Below are positions 13,301 through 22,462 of a stretch of 64,000 nucleotides of DNA, in pieces (within the stretch, counting starts at the first letter, position 1; each line of letters opens with the position of its first letter). Source of the DNA: Caprella mutica (taxonomy: Eukaryota > Arthropoda > Malacostraca > Amphipoda > Caprellidae); assembly GCA_947561585.1 (NCBI GenBank), contig CANNZV010000916.1, positions 248,001-312,000 of the forward strand, in the 5' to 3' direction. The notes under the pieces are model-generated. The model ran no database searches. It saw nothing but the letters and a program-made list of their open reading frames with translations, and was not told the DNA's origin. The translations under genes and the position numbers were made by a program.

Positions 13301-16300
13301 CTAACGGTAAAACACTGATATTAGTTTTTATACCTCCTAGTCTAACGGTAAAACACTGATATTTGTTTTTATACCTAGTCTAACGGTAAAACACTGATAT
13401 TATTTTTATACCTAGTCTAACGGTAAAACGCTTATATTAGTTTTTATACCTCCTAGTCTAACGGTAAAACACAGATATTAGTTTTTATACCTAGTCTAAC
13501 GGTAAAACGCTGATATTAGTTTTTATACCTCCTAGTCTAACGGTAAAACACTGATATTTGTTTTTATACCTAGTCTAACGGTAAAACACTGATATTATTT
13601 TTATACCTAGTCTAACGGTAAAACGCTTATATTAGTTTTTATACCTCCTAGTCTAACGGTAAAACGCTTATATTAGTTTTTATACCTCCTAGTCTAACGG
13701 TAAAACGCTTATATTAGTTTTATACCTCCTAGTCTAACGGTAAAACACTGATATATGTTTTTATACCTAGTCTAACGGTAAAACACTGATATTATTTTTA
13801 TACCTAGTCTAACGGTAAAACGCTTATATTAGTTTTTATACCTCCTAGTCTAACGGTAAAACACTGATATTTGTTTTTATACCTAGTCTAACGGTAAAAC
13901 GCTGATATTAGTTTTTATACCTCCTAGTCTAACGGTAAAACACTGATATTTGTTTTTATACCTAGTCTAACGGTAAAACGCTGATATTAGTTTTTATACC
14001 TCCTAGTCTAACGGTAAAACACGGATATTAGTTTTTATACCTCCTAGTCTAACGGTAAAACGCTTATATTAGTTTTTATACCTCCTAGTTTAACGGTAAA
14101 ACGCTTATATTAGTTTTTATACCTCCTAGTCTAACGGTAAAACACGGATATTAGTTTTTATACCTCCTAGTCTAACGGTAAAACACTGATATTAGTTTTT
14201 ATACCTCCTAGTCTAATGGTAAAACGCTGATATTAGTTTTATACCTCCTAGTCTAACGGTAAAACACTGATATATGTTTTTATACCTAGTCTAACGGTAA
14301 AACACTGATATTATTTTTATACCTAGTCTAACGGTAAAACGCTTATATTAGTTTTTATACCTCCTAGTCTAACGGTGAAACACTGATATTTGTTTTTATA
14401 CCTAGTCTAACGGTAAAACGCTGATATTAGTTTTTATACCTCCTAGTCTAATAGTCTAACGGTAAAACACTGATATTTGTTTTTATACCTAGTCTAACGG
14501 TAAAACGCTGATATTAGTTTTTATACCTCCTAGTCTAACGGTAAAACACGGATATTAGTTTTTATACCTCCTAGTCTAACGGTAAAACGCTGATATTAGT
14601 TTTTATACCTCCTAGTCTAACGGTAAAACACGGATATTAGTTTTTATACCTCCTAGTCTAACGGTAAAACGCTTATATTAGTTTTTATACCTCCTAGTCT
14701 AACGGTAAAACGCTTATATTAGTTTTTATACCTCCTAGTTTAACGGTAAAACGCTGATATTAGTTTTTATACCTCCTAGTCTAACGGTAAAACACGGATA
14801 TTAGTTTTTATACCTCCTAGTCTAACGGTAAAACACTGATATTAGTTTTTATACCTCCTAGTCTAATGGTAAAACGCTGATATTAGTTTTTATACCTCCT
14901 AGTCTAACGGTAAAACACAGATATTAGTTTTTACACCTAGTCTAACGGTAAAACACTGATATTTGTTTTTATACCTAGTCTAACGGTAAAACGCTTATAT
15001 TAGTTTTTATACCTAGTCTAACGGTAAAACGCTGATATTAGTTTTTATCCCTCCTAGTCTAACGGTAAAACACGGATATTAGTTTTTATACCTTCTAGTC
15101 TAACGGTAAAACACTGATATTAGTTTTTATACCTTCTAGTCTAACGGTAAAACGCTTATATTAGTTTTTATACCTCCTAGTCTAACGGTAAAATACTGAT
15201 ATTAGTTTTTATACCTAGTCTAACGGTAAAACGCTGATATTAGTTTTTATCCCTCCTAGTCTAATGGTAAAACACTGATATTAGTTTTTATACCTAGTCT
15301 AACGGTAAAACGCTGATATTTGTTTTTATACCTTCTAGTCTAACGGTAAAACGCTGATATTAGTTTTTATACCTTCTAGTCTAACGGTAAAACGCTTATA
15401 TTAGTTTTTATACCTCCTAGTCTAACGGTAAAACACTGATATTAGTTTTTATACCTCCTAGTCTAACGGTAAAACGCTTATATTAGTTTTATACCTCCTA
15501 GTCTAACGGTAAAACACTGATATTAGTTTTTATACCTAGTCTAATGGTAAAACACTGATATTAGTTTTTATACCTAGTCTAACGGTAAAACACTGATATT
15601 TGTTTTTATACCTAGTCTAACGGTAAAACGCTTATTAGTTTTTATACCTCCTAGTCTAATGGTAAAACACTGATATTAGTTTTTATACCTAGTCTAACGG
15701 TAAAACGCTGATATTAGTTTTTATCCCTCCTAGTCTAACGGTAAAACGCTGATATTAGTTTTTATCCCTCCTAGTCTAATGGTAAAACACTGATATTAGT
15801 TTTTATACCTCCTAGTCTAACGGTAAAACGCTTATATTAGTTTTTATACCTCCTAGTCTAATGGTAAAACACGGATATTAGTTTTTATACCTCCTAGTCT
15901 AACGGTTAAACGTTGTTATTAGTTTTTATACTTAGTCTAACGGTAAAACACTGATATTAGTTTTCTACCTTCTAGTATAATGGTAAAACACTGATATTAG
16001 TTTTAATACCTTCTAGTCTAATGGTAAAACACTGAGATTAGTTTTTCTACCTAGTCTAACGGTAAAACACTGATATTAGTTTTATACCTTCTAGTCTAAC
16101 GGTAAAACGCTGATATTAGTTTTTATACCTCCTAGTCTAACGGTAAAACGCTGATATTAGTTTTTATACCTCCTAGTCTAACGGTAAAACACGGATATTA
16201 GTTTTTATACCTCCTAGTCTAACGGTAAAACACTGATATTAGTTTTTATACCTAGTCTAACGGTAAAACACGGATATTAGTTTTTATACCTCCTAGTCTA

Positions 16301-19300
16301 ATGGTAAAACACTGATATTAGTTTTTATACCTCCTAGTCTAATGGTAAAACACTGATATTAGTTTTTTATACCTAGTCTAACGGTAAAACGCTGATATTA
16401 GTTTTTATCCCTCCTAGTCTAATGGTAAAACACTGATATTAGTTATATACCTCCTAGTCTAACGGTAAAACGCTTATATTAGTTTTTATACTTCCTAGTC
16501 TAACGGTAAAACGCTTATATTAGTTTTTATACCTCCTAGTCTAACGGTAGAACACTGATATTAGTTTTTATACTTAGTCTAACGGTAAAACACTGATATT
16601 AGTTTTTATACCTCCTAGTCTAACGGTAAAACACTGATATTAGTTTTTATACCTCCTAGTCTAACGGTAAAACGCTGATATTAGTTTTTATACCTCCTAG
16701 TCTAACGGTAAAACGCTGATATTAGTTTTTATACCTCCTAGTCTAACGGTAAAACACTGATATTAGTTTTTATACCTCCTAGTCTAACGGTAAAACGCTG
16801 ATATTAGTTTTTATACCTCCTAGTCTAACGGTAAAACACTGATATTAGTTTTATACCTCCTAGTCTAACGGTAAAACACGGATATTAGTTTTTATACCTA
16901 GTTTAACGGTAAAACATATAACTCGGTTGCACAGTGGTATGAGCGTTGCCTTACGTCAGTAAGGCCGTACGTTTGGGTCCTTCACTGACTCAGTGGGACT
17001 TGTGCTCTGTGTGAACGAGTGGTTACTGGCCTGGCTTGAGTCACCTGGCTGAGATTAGGTTAAGGTTGGAATTTAGTACTAATGGGTTAACTTAATGACC
17101 TGAGTGCTGTCTTCTTTCAACGGTAAAAAATTTATATTAGTTTTTATGCTTAGTCTGACGGTAAAAAATAGTTATTTGTTGAGTTTTAGTAGATGTGAAA
17201 ACATTTCACTAGTGAGCGAAATATTTTTAAGGTCTTCGTCTGTTGCTATTAAATAAATTATTATTTGCTAATATTTTTTTGTAATAAATTTTGAATCAGT
17301 TGAATCTTATCTATTGCGGTATATAATTAATTGGGAAATAATGTGCCAAACTTGATATTTACTATCTATGATGCCATAAAGGAATATTTCTTTTCCATCT
17401 GTAGAAGACTGACATGATGCCTGAATGCATCAATGGAAATACACGAATATCATGTGCAATGTGCATATTTAAGTGAAAGCACTACAGAAAATAATATATA
17501 GTTATATAGTTCTAAATCTTACGCGCTTTTGTCGCCATGCAGCTATTTCTGATTATCATGTTATAATAAGGCGCGAGAAAATAAAACTTACTAAGCTTTA
17601 GAAATTATAATATACATTTTACAATAATAATAGGCATGATAAGAAAAAAACTGGCCACCATCTACAGACAACTTGGATATAATTCAGTACTAATAATTTA
17701 TCTCCTTAATATTTCTACGGTCAAAATTTAGAGTTATTCTTTTCAGTTCACAATTCCTTTCTTTCTCTCCTTTCTTAAACAGACTGTCCTAATGCAATAT
17801 TCAGAATTAACTTTTAGTTTGTCCTTTAAAGGCCTTTTGAGTGTACTTACACTCTGATAATTTCCTTGACATTTTGAATTCCCTATAATTTAAAGAAATC
17901 ACATGAATAGCAAAGTTCATTCTTCCTTAACTCTTAACTTTAATATATCTCTAGAGTTTAGACCAATTCAGTTCTTCAAATTATCACATGGTAGTGTGGT
18001 AAATTATCACTAACTGATTATAAATTTTATCCTAACTGCTAATTTTTAAACTTTGTAAGTCATCTAACCTATATTTCCCCTCTAATTCTCATTGCTCTAA
18101 ATATGTTGTCTTTTCACTCAAACATCTCTTATAAAATTCTCACTGTGGAAAGTTACATTTTAAATTAATTCGTTATCAGGGACTTAGTCCCCGAATTGTT
18201 GTAATTTGGATTATAAATAGATTTTTTTCATTTTTACAATGTTTATCATTTTAAACGCTACTTGCAATTTTAGAGGATAGCACTCATAAACTACGAGGGC
18301 TTATATTTTGTGTTACGTATACTCGTAGGCTTCACTTACTGTCACCTCTTCATTTTCCTCTTCCATTTGTGAGTCCACTCTCCGGTGCTCGTGTTCCTTT
18401 TTGGCACATTCCTTGGTAAGTGACTTTGTTCATGGAGCCACTTTCTTTTCTGACTTCTTCTTCCAGTCCCTTGTGGTTCATTTTCTTTTGACATCAGCGA
18501 TATGGACTTTGGTTCAGAAGCAGACGTTGAACACCTACTAAAATTAATTTAATTCCTATGGTTTCTCTCATATTTTCATAACTTGTATTGTTTTTTTATA
18601 TTCTCTTAAGGTTTCAGCCAACAACTTCTAATTAGTAATAAAATTAATTTTAGGATATAACTTATGAGACTTTTATTGTGACAACTTGTTTCACATCATC
18701 CTCAGCCACAAACAACATCAACTCCTTTGTTATTGATAATGGCCATCTACTGCTCAATTTGGTATATTTTAAGAGTGAGCATTAGCTTCTTTTCTATTGG
18801 AAATACTATATAATTACGGTGAGTAACCTCTCTATCATATTTCGGATGTGAATATTTCAGGTATATTTATCTTCTCTAGCAAATGGTCACCATGGTAGGT
18901 ACATACAACAAATCTGAGCACTAAACAATATCGAAGTACAGTGACTACCTTCTGTGTTGTATATTCTCTTTCAAACCATATGCCGGTATAAGCAATTTTA
19001 TTGCACATGAGTTTCTTCATTTCAAACAAGAGTAATTTTCTATTGTAGTTTTCTATCTATTTTAATCTATAGTAGTTTTCTGTCTATTTTAATATAGTAC
19101 AATAGTTGTATACAATTTCTATGTTTATTAGCCTTTTCTTTGTTGAAAATTATACGACATGAATTTTCTCCCCCTATGGTTTACCTGCGTCTGCTATGTT
19201 AGATTCAAAGGGTGCGCAAGAGTCGGTACGGTAACGATTTATATCATTTCGAACCCTTTATCATTTTAGCAATTATAATGTTACCAACTGTATATTTTTG

Positions 19301-22300
19301 GTATGTGGGTAGCGTGTAACAAAGTGTTTGATATCAAATAGGACTACTGCTATTTTATAGTAAAACACAAAATCCTTATATATATATATAATATGAATTT
19401 ATATATATAATATAAATTTATATATATAATATAAATTGCTTCAAACAGTAGCCTCGTGCAACAATTCATCTGCAAAATAGTTTTACGCGAGTAAATCATT
19501 TTCTGTTTAAAGTGGTTACTTTACTTGTCGCGCTTAAAGTTATGAATATTCTCTGTGATTCTCATAACATAACTAATGTAGTTTATGTAATCACAGATGG
19601 AAATTGTTAGCTTTTTCCAACAAAGTTAATTTCTTCTTTTATCTAGGTACTCTTTTTTCCTCGTTCTAGACCAGCTCGTATTATGAAATTGTCATTGATA
19701 TAATTAACGTCTTTGGTGTTACAATTACTTATGTAGAATCAAGATCTTACGATATCTAATTGTTATTTAACTCATCCAAATTTTATTACAAATAAATTAT
19801 ATTGCTATTTAATTTATTTCAAGAGGAGACATATTTTTTTATTTGAAAATTAGATATGTTGTTTTATTTCACAACTAAAAACTCCCTATTCTCGTGTTAA
19901 TAATACAGTAAAACTCCTGATTTATGGAGTTTTTCGTTATGAAGCACTCGAGTTATGAAATGCCCTGAGTTAAGAATTTTCTATGTTTAAATTATAGGAA
20001 AATGTATACGTTATGAATTTCGTCCTAGTTATCCCTCAAAGACCATAGTTTTCTCCCAAGATTTTAATCGTAGAAAACTATCAGTGTCCCTGAATTATAA
20101 AGAACTGTAGCTACTTCCAAATACGTAAATTACCTTCTTATGTCCTCGCCTCGTATACAAATTTCAAACTCGTTTGGAACCATTGGAACAGTTTTGGGTA
20201 TTATTTAATATGATTTATATCCGCATTCTATGCTACTTCATTAGGTATTTATTTATGTTTCATCTCCTGACTGCACTGCATCTTCTAGTCCCATATATTC
20301 CATTTCCTTTTTACGTCAGCGATATGGTCTTTTGTTCCTAGGCAGACGTTAAAAGTTTAAACCCATTCTAAATAATAATAACTCACCGCTTGAAGAAGGT
20401 AGGATTGACAGTATTTATTATGAATGTAACAATATTATACTCAATTCTGTGACACAATTCTCACTCAACCATCATATTACAATTACTGAATTTGTTGAGT
20501 TGTGTTTTATTGTACACTCTACTTAATGAATCTTTAGGTTTATTGAGTTTTTATGTCATATTTCCAAGCTGATCTTCGTAAGTTCTGTGCAGTCATATGG
20601 TGAGTTGGTATGTTGATAACATTGTAAGAAAACGCTCTCTTTCATTAGTGTTACCGAATGAAGGATTTCTTCAACCTCTGTTTTGTTATAGACGTAAAAA
20701 TATTTTCGATTAATATTAATAAAATGTTATGAATTGATTTCTGCTCTAGGATGATACAAACTGTAGATAGAGTTATTAATAACTGTGTTGATGCTCGAAC
20801 AAATATAAGAGTAAATCGTTTAGGTGTGAAGGTATTGTAATGCGTTTATAAAATGTGATTAAATCTGCTAAAAAGTGCCTATGGTGCATGGTCATGCTAC
20901 ACGCGATTTAGATTAATTTTTCATCGACTGTCAACACTGGAAGAATATTTTCATGTAAGATGTTGTATAATTTTTAATGCGAAACCTCCCCTGCTATTTT
21001 CTACACATTTAATTAATTAAGTATACATCAATTCTATTACCTTGTTAAGTTCAACTCCTTTTCGTGTGTGTTAAAATGTTCTTTCCACTGCAGACTTTCG
21101 CTCACCTTATAAGCAGTAAATGGGACACAGAGGATAATTCTAACAAACTCGGTGAGTCAATGGTTCAGCTGATAAAGGAGTAGCGACTCCTTCAGTATTC
21201 TATAATAAATTCTAGTTATAAATTATTAATAAAATGGTTTTGCGATTTTATAATATGAAAACTTAGTTTTAAATACCCTTTTGTTTTACGTTTAATTTTA
21301 AGTTTGATTTCGCTTTCATTGTATATTAATGCATTAACTGTTAGTATACAGATTCTTATCTTGGGATTCATTCCCCTCGAGTGTATTTAACTTCTAAGAG
21401 CACTGAAGGCATTGCTTCCCATTCCTCACAGACAAACTGGACGGTGTTCAAGGGGCTAAGAAGCGCATTGAACAGCAACACCTCCAGATAAACAAACCGC
21501 AGAACATTAACGAGTGGTTAGAACTCTCCAAAGATTACGGTGTAAGAGTATCTAAGCCTGGCAAGAAGAGGGTAAGTTTATCACTAGGGTGCATGTCTTG
21601 TAGGTTAAGTAGGAGAGGTAAGAATTGCACTTTTGTGGTGCGATGAACTGGAGCTTGTGTGATAGACTGAGAGATTGCGCTTCTTTGTGGTTAATAGTTC
21701 TGAATGTTTCATAAATATTAATTTCATGCTATATAAAATAGATAGGCTCAAAATTGAATTATTTAAGAAGTTTTGCATTAATACTTAGAAAATGCAATCT
21801 TATATTTTTTTATTTGATATTGTACCTCAGCTTATATTATTTAGAATCACATATTTAGAAATTAAATTATAAATTTAGTTAGTTATTTTTTTTTTGCTTC
21901 CTTTATTTTCAAGTCGGATGTATCATTAGTTTTTTTAGCTTTTTATTATGTAAAAAATTATTGGATATAGTGTCGAAGAACACATGTCTACTCAGTTTAA
22001 ATCGTTCTTGTTCACTTTTGATATTAATTCATATTTTATTTTTAATATTTGAAGAAAGTTTATTACTTAGAGTGCTAGAAAGTTTATTGTAACCATTTCA
22101 GATTTTAACCAGTTTAGTTGCAATGGTAGCTCTCCCCATAAATCTGTGAAGGCTCTTCTGATTTTTAAGTTTTTCATGCAGGTTCGCTGGGCAGACTTCG
22201 TAGAGAACAAAAAGCAGACGACTGCCCGTGAGCGTGGCTTTGTATTTGGTCAGACTGACTGGCAGCGAATGACTGACGACAACTGTGGTGCCGATGCGCT

Positions 22301-22343
22301 TGTACAGATCAGGTATATCGAACCTAGGGAGGGTAAGAAGTGA
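4360..22343 (+). CDS. YLPM1: YLPM1/ZAP3-like nuclear protein (5' end probably incomplete)
   Basis: Eleven exons join in one frame of 739 codons: 4352-4470 (ATG at 4360), 6251-6339, 7281-7358, 7700-8425, 8598-9054, 9331-9501, 9798-9962, 10380-10442, 21094-21151, 21432-21571, 22182-22343. All introns are GT..AG and every phase matches. Order: acidic WYDDDEDED segment, Arg/Asp-rich region (about 93-335), P-loop kinase-like domain (about 365-545), acidic linker, the KLDKLDG block, then KKRVRWADF and a GQTDW block near the C-terminus. These match the kinase-like domain and tail of vertebrate YLPM1, a nuclear protein that binds phosphatase PP1. The exon at 4352 has no in-frame stop before the ATG and vertebrate proteins have a long Pro-rich N-terminus, so earlier exons probably lie upstream. 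The intron 10443-21093 is 10.6 kb. Confidence 0.9.
4549..5847 (+). CDS. Penelope-like reverse transcriptase with GIY-YIG endonuclease
   Basis: The open frame is 432 codons with no interruption. RT blocks in order are FDVENLFTNVPL (motif A), GLGMGLPLGPTFANIFM (motif B), and YRRYVDDTF (motif C, catalytic Asp pair), followed by the QLSFLDCTV block. About 170 residues later comes a GIY-YIG module: CGQCPSDYVGMTSRN, MRIAEH and an IRDHTEQC block (about 5521-5760). RT linked to a C-terminal GIY-YIG nuclease is the mark of endonuclease-positive Penelope-like elements. The fingers and N-terminal region upstream of motif A are absent, so this copy is unlikely to be active, but its coding part is unusually well preserved. 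The first codon is not a real start; coding identity is secure from about 4585. Confidence 0.88.
   Translation: MSITITLYLFSVDYTFDVENLFTNVPLTETINIILNQLFLDPSSIVSGLTKEFFNKILQLSVLNSFFLFNGKFYKQIEGLGMGLPLGPTFANIFMSHFEQKWLGECPSNFKPIFYRRYVDDTFLLFRERGHVQLFLDYFNSKHVNINFTQEIEHNSQLSFLDCTVTRCRDHFKTSVFRKSSFTGLGTSFYSFCSFNFKLNCISTLIFRAYNICSNNFNFHKELRFLKSFFRNNGFCTNFLERQINKCLAKFSKQSNNQPESPTSTDDIFYVSLPYFGKQSENLKHDILKVFNKFFPSVSFKVVLVNKFTIGSFFNFKEKLPLCMLSSVVYHFSCGQCPSDYVGMTSRNLYMRIAEHAGRSYRTNNILASPPHSSIRDHTEQCNSAISIDNFKILNSTSNSSDLKILESLYIFKSKPSLNLQNSSFPLLIVDS
5988..6021 (+). ncRNA. Possible degenerate hammerhead ribozyme motif in the retroelement 3' end
   Basis: A hairpin (GATTCA / TGAATC, loop TGTAC) is preceded by TTGATAA and followed by GAAACGTC. 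Hammerhead cores have CUGANGA, a stem, then GAAA. Two core positions differ here (C to U, G to A), so self-cleavage is doubtful. Hammerheads are a known component of Penelope-like element termini. The call rests on this partial pattern only. Confidence 0.3.
7700..8425 (+). CDS. YLPM1: YLPM1 exon for the Arg/Asp-rich low-complexity region
   Basis: This 726-bp exon encodes about 242 residues dominated by DRDPY, RDRYER and similar RD/RE/DR runs, ending in a Ser/Gly/Arg-rich stretch. Such RD/RS-type regions are typical of nuclear RNA-binding or spliceosome-associated proteins and match the RD-rich segment that precedes the kinase-like domain in vertebrate YLPM1. The first base completes an Arg codon from the exon at 7281, and the last two bases join the T at 8598 as Ser. 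Confidence 0.88.
8598..9054 (+). CDS. YLPM1: YLPM1 exon with the P-loop kinase-like domain
   Basis: The exon contains TIVLRGLPGSGKST, a Walker A loop at about residues 374-381, then LCLDDYF, VKTKIMEYEYD and DDGFFPFIIMD, which fits the Walker B region. This matches the nucleotide-kinase-like domain of YLPM1 (human equivalents read GLPGSGKT, LSLDDYF, MEYEYE, DDGFFPFIILD). The domain continues in the exon at 9331. Walker A is intact, so nucleotide binding is plausible; whether a kinase reaction is carried out is not known from sequence. Confidence 0.92.
9331..9501 (+). CDS. YLPM1: YLPM1 exon completing the kinase-like domain
   Basis: Fifty-seven codons begin VYIADVEG, directly continuing NDFE of the preceding exon (vertebrate YLPM1 has FEVYLAEM here). 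The exon contains CHDRSTHKR, KLADKWE and AQDAQIEN, matching the CGKRNIHGR, KMADHWE and QDAAIEE blocks. The next exon starts VEMEDVSED, again as in the vertebrate VEMEDFD. Donor GTGAGA is at 9502. Confidence 0.9.
11690..11873 (+). repeat. 23-bp tandem repeat, 8 copies
   Basis: The unit TACGCCGTGTATTTAATGTT plus ACA repeats eight times almost without change. It lies in the 10.6-kb YLPM1 intron and runs directly into a second, unrelated array. Confidence 0.95.
11866..12003 (+). repeat. About 29-bp GT-rich tandem repeat, 4-5 copies
   Basis: The unit is GTTTCGTGTGTACTGTGCGT followed by GTGTGGTAT, with shorter variants at both ends. It abuts the 23-bp array at its left edge. Confidence 0.9.
12527..16917 (+). 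repeat. 4.4-kb minisatellite, 38/41-bp unit, about 110 copies
   Basis: The unit is TAGTCTAACGGTAAAACACT + GATATTAGTTTTTATACCTC + C (41 bp); a 38-bp form lacks the TCC. Units vary at a few fixed places: ACACTG, ACGCTG, ACGCTT or ACACGG after GGTAAA; ATTAG or ATTTG; ATACC or ATCCC; CCTCC or CC. Blocks of variants recur in the same order, so the array grew by segmental duplication. It lies in the YLPM1 intron 10443-21093. Decayed units resume after the SINE at about 17112-17172. Confidence 0.97.
16918..17110 (+). mobile_element. tRNA-derived SINE inside the minisatellite
   Basis: About 190 bp of unique sequence interrupts the array, with repeat units on both sides. Its 5' part reads like a tRNA gene: an A-box region GGTTGCACAGTGGTATGAGC at 16925-16944 and a B-box-like CGTTTGGGTCC at 16970-16980, spaced as in pol III promoters. 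The rest has no coding capacity. No other copy of this family was seen in the window. Because the flanks are array units, a target duplication cannot be told apart. Confidence 0.65.
18185..18552 (+). repeat. Dispersed retroposon family R, copy B (long)
   Basis: It starts near CCCCGAATTGTTGTAATTTG and runs through the shared landmarks (CTACGAGGGCTTA, TTCATTTTCCTCTTCCAT, CCGGTGCTCGTGT, GTAAGTGACTTTGTTCATGG, GCGATATGGACTTTGG) to an AAATTAATTT tail. It is collinear with the copies at 30447 and 36039. Confidence 0.8.
19372..19437. repeat. AT-rich tandem repeat (TATATATAATATAAATT type)
   Basis: Three units of roughly 21 bp made of TATATATA and ATATAAATT. It lies in the large YLPM1 intron. The rest of 17173-21093 shows no exon: it holds AT-rich sequence and retroposon fragments. 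Confidence 0.9.
20268..20372 (+). repeat. Dispersed retroposon family R, 3' fragment (copy C)
   Basis: Only the last about 100 bp are recognised: CTAGTCCCATATATTCCATT, then GTCAGCGATATGG and CAGACGTTAAA. It is more diverged than the other copies. Confidence 0.6.
21432..21571 (+). CDS. YLPM1: YLPM1 exon with the KLDKLDG block
   Basis: The codon split across the 21151/21432 junction gives NKLDKLDG, matching KLDKLDG near the C-terminus of vertebrate YLPM1. The exon ends VSKPGKKR at a codon boundary; the next exon opens VRWADF. Together with the 58-bp exon at 21094-21151 (LISSKWDTED) it aligns with the vertebrate SKWEMDTSEAKLDKLDG region, which supports the splice across the 10.6-kb intron. Confidence 0.9.
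22182..22343 (+). CDS. YLPM1: YLPM1 last exon: PP1-binding type RVRW motif and C-terminus
   Basis: The exon begins VRWADF directly after KPGKKR of the previous exon, so the RVRW motif is split by an intron. RVRW in vertebrate YLPM1/ZAP3 is the reported docking site for phosphatase PP1 (established knowledge of the family). The block RGFVFGQTDWQRMTDD follows, as in the conserved vertebrate C-terminus (GFVVGQTDWEKITDE), and the frame stops at TGA 22341-22343. Confidence 0.92.
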   Translation, partial: VRWADFVENKKQTTARERGFVFGQTDWQRMTDDNCGADALVQIRYIEPREGKK

Positions 22344-22456
22344 CCCCCTGTGGAGGGTGTGGGGTACTCTTCAGAGGTACTTTCTCTCGATATGGATTGT
22401 GATGACTGAGAGTAATGGTGCTTTGACTCTGTGCATTTAACTCTGCTCTAAGGTTA

Positions 22457-22462
22457 AATAAA
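22457..22462 (+). terminator. Polyadenylation signal AATAAA for YLPM1
   Basis: AATAAA lies 114 bp after the stop codon. This would give a short 3' UTR. Confidence 0.65.

Noticed and set aside
12527..16917. CRISPR-like appearance of the long array
   Set aside because: There are no unique spacers. The whole unit repeats, and the sequence lies in a spliced animal gene, so it is a minisatellite.
16918..17000. A functional tRNA gene
   Set aside because: A and B boxes are recognisable, but arms do not form a full cloverleaf and unique SINE-like sequence follows. It is better explained as a SINE head.
19907..20535. Possible pogo/Tigger-like MITE (TACAGTAAAACTCC at the left, GTTTTATTGTACA at the right)
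   Set aside because: The ends match over only about 10 bp and no TA-flanked symmetry extends inward, so the evidence is too thin for a call.
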